From an uncultured Alphaproteobacteria bacterium (GTDB lineage Bacteria; Pseudomonadota; Alphaproteobacteria; HIMB59), in assembly GCA_902613185.1 (NCBI GenBank), contig CACMGP010000001.1, positions 558,001-622,000 of the forward strand: a stretch of DNA of 64,000 bases, in the 5' to 3' direction. The notes beneath the pieces are model-generated. The model was not told where the DNA came from. It did not search any database and saw nothing but the letters and a program-made list of their open reading frames with translations. This document shows, in pieces, positions 26,886 to 35,045 of this stretch. Numbering within the stretch: position 1 is the stretch's first letter; every line of letters begins with the position of its first letter. Made by a program: the position numbers and the translations under genes.

Positions 26886-27941
26886 CTATTTTAATTCGAG
26901 ATGAATAATTTCATTATTAGATCCAATTCTCATTTTTGGACCCCAAGTGGCTGATCCTGAGCTAACGTACAAATGGTTGTTATTATTTTTGTAAAGACCA
27001 TAATTTTGTGGAAATTTAAGTTTTACTATTAAATTAAATGGAAAAATTTGACCATTGTGTGTATGACCCGAAAGCATTAAATTGGCTTTATATGAGGCTT
27101 TTTTCCAAATTGATGGTTTATGAACTATCAAAAGGTTGAATAAGTTTTCTTTAGAAAGTTTATCTACGTAATCCATTTTAGATTTATTAGAAATGTTATC
27201 AGAAAGGCCGATTAAATTTATTTCATCCAATTGTATTGACTCATTATCTAAAGTTTTTATTCCAACTGTGCATAATTCATCAAGATGTTTTTTAAAATTT
27301 TGGACATAATATTCGTGATTTCCTGTTACAAAAAAAATAGGTTTATTTATTTTCTTAAATTCTTGAAGGTCGGAAATTTTAAATGCACTACTGTCAATTA
27401 AGTCACCACCAATTACTAAGAAACTAAAATCTAATTCACCGATTTTAGAAACTAATTTTTTTAGTGATAATGGATCATTTGAACCAATGTGAACATCACT
27501 AATAAAAATAAATTTAATACTTTTACTAATATATTTCGACTCTATAGATAGTTTTTTAATTTTAAGTTTTTTGGAATTTACATATCCATAAAAAATTGCA
27601 GGTATTTGAAAAGTAAAAAACAGAAGTGCTAAATGAAAATCAATTAATATTTGTACATAGCTAATTATTATAAGAGGTAAAATAATAAAAAAAGATACTG
27701 TTCCAACTCCTATTCCCTCATAAACAAAAAACTTGATAATTTTATTAGTACTTTTTGATCTAAAATAATATAAACAAATTCCAAAAACTATAGTAGTGCC
27801 CAACAGGGCTTCAAATAATGAAGTTGGCTTACCCAGCCAAGTTGACAAAATATCAAACGGAAAAATAAAAATAAGATATGAAAATACAAATAAAATTATA
27901 TAAGAAATCAATGCATTAATTATTTTTTGGACTTTTATCAA
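26886..27941 (-). CDS. Membrane-anchored metallophosphoesterase (YkuE/YaeI-like)
   Basis: The 351-residue protein has four predicted membrane segments in the first 140 residues and a calcineurin-like phosphatase domain after them. The metal-binding motifs are in order: FISDVHIGS, VIGGDLIDS, TGNHEYY and LSGHTHNGQIFPF. Members act on lipid phosphates or UDP-diacyl sugars; the specific substrate is unknown. The start at 27941 overlaps the DMT transporter end by 26 bp, suggesting one transcript. Confidence 0.87.
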   Translation of the reverse strand: MIKVQKIINALISYIILFVFSYLIFIFPFDILSTWLGKPTSLFEALLGTTIVFGICLYYFRSKSTNKIIKFFVYEGIGVGTVSFFIILPLIIISYVQILIDFHLALLFFTFQIPAIFYGYVNSKKLKIKKLSIESKYISKSIKFIFISDVHIGSNDPLSLKKLVSKIGELDFSFLVIGGDLIDSSAFKISDLQEFKKINKPIFFVTGNHEYYVQNFKKHLDELCTVGIKTLDNESIQLDEINLIGLSDNISNKSKMDYVDKLSKENLFNLLIVHKPSIWKKASYKANLMLSGHTHNGQIFPFNLIVKLKFPQNYGLYKNNNNHLYVSSGSATWGPKMRIGSNNEIIHLELK

Positions 27942-28788
27942 AATAAAAAAGTATTACTCCTGCCGATATGACTATTAGTATCCCTATATAATTATATAAT
28001 GTTGGTAACTGTTTAAAAACAAACCAGCCTAAAATAACACCAAAAATTATTTGAACATAACTCGTTAAACCAAATACAGAAGCAGGAAGAGTTTGAGATC
28101 CATAAATTACCGCACTGATACCAAGGCCTGCAAATATACCACCAAGTAAAGAGAGTGATAAATCCCTAAATGGCATAAACTCAAAGTGAAATTTTATAGA
28201 AAAAATAAAAATTATAACACTTACAACCATGCTGAAAAATGATGCAGAATATGATGATGTTAAGTGATTATATTTTCTTGTAATCAAGTGGGTAATAGCT
28301 ATACAAAAAGCACCCAAAAAAACAAAAAAAACTCCAAGGAATGAAACTACGTTAGTGCCAAATGGTTCTGCAGAAATCACCACACCTAAAAAACCTATTA
28401 AAATAGCTAAAACTCTTATTATATTAATATTATCGCTTAAGAAAAAATGAGACAAAACAAGCAACATTAATGGAGATGTAAAAAGCACTGGATAGACTAC
28501 TGAAAGAGGAAGTAATAAAACGCCTTTTAAAACAAAAAGAAATCCAATTGTATGAACAATTCCTCTTATAATTTGGAAGAAGTAATTTTGTTTTTTATAA
28601 AAATGAAAGCCATGATTTTTACATATAAAAAAAAGCAAAGGTATTAGAGAAAATAATGCATTTAAAAATAATAATTGTAGGACAGAATAGGTTTCTCCTA
28701 GGATTTTAATAACGGAGTCCATTGAAACTAAAAATAAAAAACCTATAAAAGAGATTACCGAGGGAAGGAAAAATTTTTTATCTAACAT
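27916..28788 (-). CDS. DMT/EamA-family exporter
   Basis: The 290-residue membrane protein has ten hydrophobic helices in two EamA repeats (about 1-140 and 150-285). Conserved features include the first-helix M-D region, VLKGVLLLPLSVVYPVLFTSP at the repeat end, and ASVFGLTSYVQIIFGVILGW. These transporters export amino acids or related metabolites; the substrate cannot be told. It overlaps the phosphoesterase gene downstream. Confidence 0.85.
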   Translation of the reverse strand: MLDKKFFLPSVISFIGFLFLVSMDSVIKILGETYSVLQLLFLNALFSLIPLLFFICKNHGFHFYKKQNYFFQIIRGIVHTIGFLFVLKGVLLLPLSVVYPVLFTSPLMLLVLSHFFLSDNINIIRVLAILIGFLGVVISAEPFGTNVVSFLGVFFVFLGAFCIAITHLITRKYNHLTSSYSASFFSMVVSVIIFIFSIKFHFEFMPFRDLSLSLLGGIFAGLGISAVIYGSQTLPASVFGLTSYVQIIFGVILGWFVFKQLPTLYNYIGILIVISAGVILFYFDKSPKNN

Positions 28789-28806
28789 TTTAAATGAGTT
28801 AAAACC

Positions 28807-29196
28807 TTAATCTTTTTTCAACGAAACACACTTTAAATCGTAAGCCCATTTTTTATTATACTCTTTATAAGATATTGAAAAAACTAAATCTAAATTTTCT
28901 TCGATTGAAATTGATGAAATGTAATCTTCTGTATCGTAATTAAATATTAAGCTTAAATTATCTTCATCAAATAATTGATAATTTTTTTCATCAAAGCTAC
29001 TAAAGATCATAACATTTTTATTTTTTTTATTTTCAATTATATCTAATTGCGTTCCAGAAACTTTTTGCTTACAATCAAAATATTTTAGTGCATTTATACT
29101 TTTGTCACATATACACGCAAGAGGGAATTTTTCTAAAATCTCAGTAAATGCCATATTAGGAAGAATTAAAGAAAAAAAGATGATAACATATTTCAT
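28807..29196 (-). CDS. Exported hypothetical protein
   Basis: The 129-residue protein has a clear signal peptide (MKYVIIFFSLILPNMAFTE) and a beta-rich mature part with four Cys (ACICDKS, DCKQK, LKCVSLK) that could form disulfides. I do not recognise a family. It precedes the DMT exporter by 18 bp on the same strand and is divergent from the small coupled genes at 29217. Confidence 0.6.
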   Translation of the reverse strand: MKYVIIFFSLILPNMAFTEILEKFPLACICDKSINALKYFDCKQKVSGTQLDIIENKKNKNVMIFSSFDEKNYQLFDEDNLSLIFNYDTEDYISSISIEENLDLVFSISYKEYNKKWAYDLKCVSLKKD

Positions 29197-29216
29197 ATCA
29201 TTTAATTGTATACATC

Positions 29217-29321
29217 ATGATAAATAAACAGTTAATCACAATTATTATCTTTTGTGGTATCGGTTTTGCGATAATAAGACTTTTATTAAACTTTTTTTTT
29301 CCTGGGGGAATTGCTTTTTGA
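29217..29321 (+). CDS. 34-residue membrane peptide
   Basis: A short frame encodes a basic N-terminus (MINKQ) and a single hydrophobic helix. The sequence ends PGGIAF. Its stop overlaps the TTG start of the next protein (TTGA), and the GGGGGA inside its final codons would serve as ribosome binding site for that gene. This coupling is the main reason to accept so short a frame. No family recognised. Confidence 0.45.
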   Translation: MINKQLITIIIFCGIGFAIIRLLLNFFFPGGIAF

Positions 29322-29545
29322 ATGAATATAATAGAAAAAAATTGTGGAAAAAAATTCAATCAACAGGTGACGAGCTTCAACCTCTTTTAAAACCATCTCA
29401 ATTTCATCCAAATGGGAGAAATGCATATGCACATATAGCTCTAAGTATCAAAGAAAAATTTGGTAAGAGCTACAAAGATCTTTCTGATGAAAAGTTTGAT
29501 GAAATAATTTCATACATCGAACGTTTGTTAAGAAATCCTGATTAA
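29318..29545 (+). CDS. 75-residue conserved-looking hypothetical protein
   Basis: The soluble, charged product runs MNEYNRKKLWKKIQSTGDEL, then PLLKPSQFHPNGRNAYAHIA, then a helical C-terminus (KEKFGKSYKDLSDEKFDEII). The composition and helix pattern look like a real protein rather than a chance frame. I choose the TTG at 29318 because a GGGGGA ribosome binding site precedes it and it overlaps the preceding stop; the upstream frame to 29252 reads through the membrane peptide out of phase. Function unknown. Confidence 0.6.
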   Translation: MNEYNRKKLWKKIQSTGDELQPLLKPSQFHPNGRNAYAHIALSIKEKFGKSYKDLSDEKFDEIISYIERLLRNPD

Positions 29546-29593
29546 ATTTACTTGATTTTTTTTTAATAAATAATAATTGTATTTTTTAAATAT

Positions 29594-29992
29594 ATGCCAA
29601 GAACAAAAAGTTTAGCCACTCTCATTAATCATTATGGTAATGAAAGAGAATTTAAGCTTAGGGCAAATAAAATCTCTGATGTTTATAAGATCTTAAATAG
29701 AGAAATTTTTAATAATCGTTTAAAAAAGCCCTATATCCTTACAAGAAGAATGCATGGTGCGCTGGGATTATTTGAATTCAACCCTTATGCAATAAAACAT
29801 TGCTATAAAATAACCCTTCATAATAAATTTAAAAATTTCCAAGAATTTGTTGAAATACTTGGACATGAAATGGTTCATTATTATCAAAAATTAGTCCTAA
29901 AACAAAATTCAGCAAAACATAATAAAGAATTTTATAGTTTTAAAAAAAAATTTAAAAAAATTGGACTGAATTTAAAAAGAGTTTATCGTTAA
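29594..29992 (+). CDS. SprT-like zinc metalloprotease-type protein
   Basis: The 132-residue protein has a zincin motif, EILGHEMVHYYQ (H-E-x-x-H), and a third ligand region with NSAKHNKEFYSFKKKFKKIG. An N-terminal IFNNRLKKPYIL strand fits the SprT-like fold (F-N-x-x-L). Eukaryotic relatives cleave DNA-protein crosslinks, while bacterial short versions are uncharacterised. It lacks the C-terminal zinc ribbon. Its stop abuts the convergent gpsA end. Confidence 0.8.
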   Translation: MPRTKSLATLINHYGNEREFKLRANKISDVYKILNREIFNNRLKKPYILTRRMHGALGLFEFNPYAIKHCYKITLHNKFKNFQEFVEILGHEMVHYYQKLVLKQNSAKHNKEFYSFKKKFKKIGLNLKRVYR

Positions 29993-30958
29993 TCACTCAT
30001 TTTTAAATTTTCTATTAAGTAATATCTTAATTTCTTTTTTCGGTGGACTTCCATTCATTATTTTAACAATAGAATTTATAATTGGAAACTTACTAATATT
30101 AATTTTTTTATTATTTTTAATGTTGAGACAGCTATTAATTCCTTCAATAGTCTTACGATTTAATGTTTTATATTTATTTTTTTTTTCAAAACAAAACCCA
30201 AAATTATAGTTTCTTGATTTATTTGAGCTGCATGAAAGTATTAAATCTCCTATGCCTCCAAGACTGTAAATCATATTAGTATTTAGCTTTAAACTCTTTA
30301 AGATACTTTTCGTCTCAACAATGCATCTTGCTATGTAGGCAGCTCTTGCGTTTTGACCTAATGATGTAGCATCAATGACTCCTGCACCAATCGCATAAAT
30401 ATTTTTGAGAATACCTAAAAATTCAAGTGTTTTATATCCTTCTGAATAATAAATTCTTATATTTGTATCTTTAAAAATATTACCAATATTTTTATTAATT
30501 TTATTACTTGATAAGCTTAAGGCTGTGGGTTTCCCATATAAAACCTCATCTGCAAAACTAGGTCCAGATAAAAAATGATAATTTTTCAAAATTAGTTTTT
30601 TCATTATTAGATTTGAGATGAAATCACCATTCTTACTGATACCTTTTGAGCATATTATTAATTCATTAATTTTTTGATTATTTAAATAATTATCGCAAAA
30701 ATTATCAAATGCAGCAGCAGGTAAGACATAGAAAATATAATGATATTCATTAACACTAAAATTACCCGATATTGATTTCAGTTTTGAAGATAATTTGAAA
30801 TTTTTATAATATTTTTTATTAATTTTGTTTTTATTTATTTGATTGGATAATTTTTGATCTCTTGCCCAAAGATAAACATTATTATTTTTCTTTGAGAGTG
30901 TATTTGCAATAGCTGTGCCCCAAGCACCTGCACCGACTACTAAAATTTTTTTATGCAC
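29993..30958 (-). CDS. gpsA: Glycerol-3-phosphate dehydrogenase [NAD(P)+]
   Basis: The 321-residue cytoplasmic enzyme interconverts dihydroxyacetone phosphate and sn-glycerol 3-phosphate for phospholipid synthesis. The Rossmann motif is VVGAGAWGTAIAN. ICSKGIS, LSGPSFADEV and the catalytic Lys region LKNIYAIGAGV follow, with later NARAAYIARC and GGIGDL. It is somewhat basic and Asn/Lys-rich, as expected from base composition. Divergent glpD starts 174 bp away. Confidence 0.94.
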   Translation of the reverse strand: MHKKILVVGAGAWGTAIANTLSKKNNNVYLWARDQKLSNQINKNKINKKYYKNFKLSSKLKSISGNFSVNEYHYIFYVLPAAAFDNFCDNYLNNQKINELIICSKGISKNGDFISNLIMKKLILKNYHFLSGPSFADEVLYGKPTALSLSSNKINKNIGNIFKDTNIRIYYSEGYKTLEFLGILKNIYAIGAGVIDATSLGQNARAAYIARCIVETKSILKSLKLNTNMIYSLGGIGDLILSCSSNKSRNYNFGFCFEKKNKYKTLNRKTIEGINSCLNIKNNKKINISKFPIINSIVKIMNGSPPKKEIKILLNRKFKNE

Positions 30959-31131
30959 TTTTATAATAATTTAAATCAATAGAGATAGACATTTTAATGG
31001 TATGTTTTGAATAAGAAAGAACAATATTTTTAATTAAGTCAATACTAAACTTATAAAAACTATTCAAAAAATTGAAAAAAAAATTTACTCCTACTTTACA
31101 TTTTTGATTTTTTGTATGAACTTCATTTGAA

Positions 31132-32565
31132 ATGTATGATGTTGTAATAATTGGTGGTGGTATTAACGGTGTTGGCATAGCAAGAGATGCTGCAGGAAGA
31201 GGGTTAAATACTTGTTTAATTGAAAAAGGCGATATTGCTTCCCAAACCTCTTCATGGTCAACAAAATTAATTCATGGAGGAATAAGATATTTAGAAAACT
31301 ACAATTTTAAACTTGTAAGAGAGTCTCTCATAGAAAGAGATGTGATAAAAAAAATTGCCCCCCATATTACAATACCTGTAAGATTTGTTTTACCTCATGT
31401 TCCAAGTTTAAGGTCAAGCTGGATTATAAGAATTGGTTTGTTTTTGTATGATAGATTGAGTGGCAAATCAACCTTTGAAAAATCAAAATTTATTTCTTTG
31501 AATGAAACTTTCAAAGAAAACCCAATAAAAGAGAATTTTAAAAGTGGCTATGTTTATTCTGATTTATTTGTTGATGACTCCCGTCTAGCTCTACTTAACG
31601 CAGAAGATGCTATAAATAGAGGTGCAAAAGTCTACTTAAACACAAATATTATCAAGACGGTCAGAGGTGAAGATAATTGGTCAATTTTTTTAGATAATGG
31701 TGAAGTTTTAAAATCAAAAGCTGTTGTTAATGCAACTGGGCCTTTTGCTATATCAGTTTTAAATAATATTTTTGGAATAAAATCTAAAAAAAAATTAAGA
31801 CTTGTTCAAGGAAGTCATTTAGTGGTCAAAAAAATATATGATGGCGATCAAGCATACATACTCCAATTAAATGATAAGCGTGTTATTTTTATGATACCAT
31901 TTAAAAAAAAATATACTTTAATAGGCACTACTGATCATGAAGTTGAAGATTTTGAAAATCCCAAAATTACATATGAAGAGAAAACCTATTTAATTAATTC
32001 AGTCAATTCCTTTATAAAAAATGAGATTGTCGATAATGATATTGTATGGACTTATTCAGGTGTAAGGCCGTTGATTGAAGACAATAATCAGAAGGCATCT
32101 AAGGTATCAAGAGACTATGCTTTTGAAATTGACGATAGAGATGGAGCTCCAATTTTGACAGTTTTTGGAGGAAAACTTACAACCTATAGAAAGCTTTCAG
32201 AACAAGTTTTGAAAAAGTTAAGCAAGTACATAGTAGTTTCAAATAAAACATGGACATCCGATGAAATTTTACCAGGTGCAACTGATATAAATATTAATAG
32301 CGAAAATATCCCTAAAAAAATATTACAAAGACTTATCGAAACGTATGGGGCTAAAATATCAAAATTAAATGAATATTATAATGAATTTAACGCAGGTGGA
32401 GATCTGATTTTTGAGGATTTTTATGAATTTGAAGTAAAATATCTTATTAAAGAAGAAATGGCTCGAACTTCTGAAGATATTTTATTTAGGAGAACAAAAC
32501 TTGGGATTAATTTTCCTAAAGAGGCGAAGGATAAATTAGAAATTATTTTAAAAAGACACCTTTAG
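31132..32565 (+). CDS. glpD: Aerobic glycerol-3-phosphate dehydrogenase
   Basis: The 477-residue FAD flavoprotein of the inner membrane oxidises glycerol 3-phosphate and passes electrons to quinone. The dinucleotide fold is VVIIGGGINGVGIARDAAGR. SSWSTKLIHGGIRYLE, the substrate region RVIFMIPF and VFGGKLTTYRKLSE match the DAO-type GlpD family, and a C-terminal helical domain follows. It is followed by glpK after 18 bp, giving a glycerol catabolic operon opposite gpsA. Confidence 0.96.
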   Translation: MYDVVIIGGGINGVGIARDAAGRGLNTCLIEKGDIASQTSSWSTKLIHGGIRYLENYNFKLVRESLIERDVIKKIAPHITIPVRFVLPHVPSLRSSWIIRIGLFLYDRLSGKSTFEKSKFISLNETFKENPIKENFKSGYVYSDLFVDDSRLALLNAEDAINRGAKVYLNTNIIKTVRGEDNWSIFLDNGEVLKSKAVVNATGPFAISVLNNIFGIKSKKKLRLVQGSHLVVKKIYDGDQAYILQLNDKRVIFMIPFKKKYTLIGTTDHEVEDFENPKITYEEKTYLINSVNSFIKNEIVDNDIVWTYSGVRPLIEDNNQKASKVSRDYAFEIDDRDGAPILTVFGGKLTTYRKLSEQVLKKLSKYIVVSNKTWTSDEILPGATDININSENIPKKILQRLIETYGAKISKLNEYYNEFNAGGDLIFEDFYEFEVKYLIKEEMARTSEDILFRRTKLGINFPKEAKDKLEIILKRHL

Positions 32566-32583
32566 TTCTTATGTTATTATAAA

Positions 32584-34077
32584 TTGGTGCAAAAATTTAT
32601 TTTATCAATTGATCAAGGAACAACTTCTACACGTTCGATAATTTTTAATGATAATTTTGAAATTGTTTCTAGTGATCAGTTGGAATTTAAACAATACTTT
32701 CCAAAAGATGGGTGTGTAGAACACGACCCTCAAGAGATATTTAATACTGTTTTACAAACGACACAAAATGCAATTAAAAAAGCAAAAGTTAATTCCAGCC
32801 AAATATTAGGTATAGGAATAACTAATCAAAGAGAAACTGTAGTCATTTGGGACAAACAAACAGGTAAGCCTATTTACAAAGCTATTGTTTGGCAAGATAG
32901 AAGAACAGTAAATTATTGCAAAGATTTAACTAGGAAAGGATTTGCAAAAAAAATACAAAAAATTACTGGTCTTGTAATTGATGCATATTTTTCAGCAACT
33001 AAAATAAAATGGATACTTGACAATATAGAGTCATCAAAAAAACTTTTAAAAGAGGATAGACTTTTATTTGGGACAATTGATACTTGGCTTCTGTGGAAGT
33101 TAACAGAGGGAAGGTCTTTTTTTACTGAGGCTACAAATGCTTCAAGAACCATGTTATATGACATCAAAAAAAACCGTTGGTCAAAGGAATTACTAAAAAT
33201 TTTTAATATCCCTTATAAAATTCTTCCCGAAGTAAAAGATAGTGCAGATGATTTTGGGTACACAACTCTTTTTGGAGATAAGATCAAAATAGGAGGTATA
33301 GCTGGTGACCAACAAGCAGCAACAATTGGACAGGCATGTTTTAAACCTGGATCTATTAAGTCTACATATGGGACTGGTTGTTTTATGATCATGAATATTG
33401 GACAAAAACTTAAAATATCAAAAAATAATTTGCTTACGACCATTGCATATAAAATTAATAATAAGACCACTTATGCCTTAGAAGGTTCTATCTTCATTGC
33501 TGGGGCTGCTGTTCAGTGGTTAAGAGACTCACTTAAAGTTATCAAAACAGCACAAGAGACAGAGATTTTTTATTCTAAGAGTGATCAAAGTCAAAAAATT
33601 TACTTTGTTCCCGCTTTTGTTGGTTTAGGGGCTCCTTATTGGGATGGGGAAGCCAGAGGTGCAATTTTTGGAATGACAAGAAATACTGGAATAGCAGAGT
33701 TTGTCAAAGCCGCTATAGATAGTGTTGCATACCAAACTAAAGACTTGGTCATTGCCATGCAGAAAGATAGTGGTGTTCCAATTAAACAACTTAAAGTCGA
33801 TGGTGGGATGGTAGCAAATGAAGATTTCCTGCAATTTTTGTCAAATATTTTAATTTTAAATTGTGATAGACCAAAAGTAACTGAAACAACTGCATTGGGA
33901 GCAGCCTATCTTGCTGGACTTTCTTCAGGATTTATTAAAAATACTGAGGAAATCTCTAAAAAATGGCAAAGTGATAAAATATTTAAACCAAAACTTCACA
34001 AGAAAGAAGTTAAATATCTTTATGAAGGGTGGCTAAAAGCTGTAAAGAAAACAACAACAAAAAAGAATAGCAAATAA
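32584..34077 (+). CDS. glpK: Glycerol kinase
   Basis: The 497-residue FGGY kinase phosphorylates glycerol to glycerol 3-phosphate. It begins LSIDQGTTSTRSIIF; GITNQRETVVIWD, GTIDTWLLWKLT, GTGCFMIMNIG and VDGGMVANEDFLQF are all present. The start is TTG or the next codon GTG. No glycerol facilitator (glpF) is adjacent, so glycerol entry must be by diffusion or another locus. Expression is probably shared with glpD. Confidence 0.96.
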   Translation: MVQKFILSIDQGTTSTRSIIFNDNFEIVSSDQLEFKQYFPKDGCVEHDPQEIFNTVLQTTQNAIKKAKVNSSQILGIGITNQRETVVIWDKQTGKPIYKAIVWQDRRTVNYCKDLTRKGFAKKIQKITGLVIDAYFSATKIKWILDNIESSKKLLKEDRLLFGTIDTWLLWKLTEGRSFFTEATNASRTMLYDIKKNRWSKELLKIFNIPYKILPEVKDSADDFGYTTLFGDKIKIGGIAGDQQAATIGQACFKPGSIKSTYGTGCFMIMNIGQKLKISKNNLLTTIAYKINNKTTYALEGSIFIAGAAVQWLRDSLKVIKTAQETEIFYSKSDQSQKIYFVPAFVGLGAPYWDGEARGAIFGMTRNTGIAEFVKAAIDSVAYQTKDLVIAMQKDSGVPIKQLKVDGGMVANEDFLQFLSNILILNCDRPKVTETTALGAAYLAGLSSGFIKNTEEISKKWQSDKIFKPKLHKKEVKYLYEGWLKAVKKTTTKKNSK

Positions 34078-34101
34078 AAAAATTTTTGATATTTATGTTA
34101 T

Positions 34102-34992
34102 ATGCGCATTAATATTGAAATTGGTGATATTGAAGCATTTATTGAATTAACTGAGACTAACTCTTTTGCTAAAGCTGCAAATAATTTAAATTTATCTCAA
34201 CCCGCTCTCTCAAGAAGAATTCAAAAGTTAGAGCACGAATTAGGAACTACTCTATTTGATAGGACCACTAGAAAAGTTCAACTTTCATATTCTGGGAGAA
34301 ATTTTTATGATCGAGCAAGAGGAATAATAGAGGCAGTCAAAACAGCAACAAAAACTCTAAATGAAAAATATAGCTTTCCCTCAATAATTAAAATTGGTGT
34401 GGTTCATTCGGCGCTAAGAAATATTTTATTTTCATCACTCAAACAATTCAAAGAAATTGAACCAAGGTGTAAAGTTCAAATCATTGAAAGGTCATCTAAT
34501 AATGTTGTTGATAGTGTTTTGGGAGGAGAATGTGATTTTGGTATTAATTTTACTGGTAAACAAGAACCTGGAATTAGCTTCGAAAATTTATTTGTCGAAG
34601 ATTACGTCGTTGTATTTCCAAAAGGAGACAAGTTAGAGAAAAAAAGAAAAATAAAGATATCTGAAATCAAAGGTAGGAATTTTATTTCAATATGGAAAGG
34701 TTCTGGGAGTAGAATTTATATTGAGAATGCACTTGCGCTCCAAGAAGAAGATATCGATTGGGCGTATGAAGTGAGGCACATACCAACTGCATTAAATATG
34801 GTTGAGCAAGGTCTTGGAATAACTCTTGCCCCAAAATTGGCTATTTCAAAGGATTATTCTTCTCTGTCATATAGGCCTTTAATTGATCCCTCTGTAACTA
34901 GAACAATTGGATTAATAAAAAGATCTGGAAGAGATTTAAGCTATGACTCGCAAAAATTATATGACCTTTTAAAAGAAAAATTTAAAAAATAA
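34102..34992 (+). CDS. LysR-type transcriptional regulator
   Basis: The 296-residue protein has an N-terminal winged helix-turn-helix (DIEAFIELTETNSFAKAA, LSQPALSRRIQKLEHELG, LFDRTTRKVQLS). A C-terminal periplasmic-binding-like effector domain contains IKIGVVHSALRN and MVEQGLGITLAP. It lies on the same strand between glpK and acnA. The separate starts and the lack of divergent target prevent naming its regulon; glpDK or acnA are candidates. Confidence 0.9.
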   Translation: MRINIEIGDIEAFIELTETNSFAKAANNLNLSQPALSRRIQKLEHELGTTLFDRTTRKVQLSYSGRNFYDRARGIIEAVKTATKTLNEKYSFPSIIKIGVVHSALRNILFSSLKQFKEIEPRCKVQIIERSSNNVVDSVLGGECDFGINFTGKQEPGISFENLFVEDYVVVFPKGDKLEKKRKIKISEIKGRNFISIWKGSGSRIYIENALALQEEDIDWAYEVRHIPTALNMVEQGLGITLAPKLAISKDYSSLSYRPLIDPSVTRTIGLIKRSGRDLSYDSQKLYDLLKEKFKK

Positions 34993-35045
34993 TTAATTAG
35001 TATAATGCATAAATAAATTTACTAATTAATGTTTATAATAAAAGT

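Noticed and set aside
30951-31178. 75-codon minus-strand frame upstream of gpsA
   Set aside because: Overlaps the start of glpD on the opposite strand, with low-complexity composition and no ribosome site.
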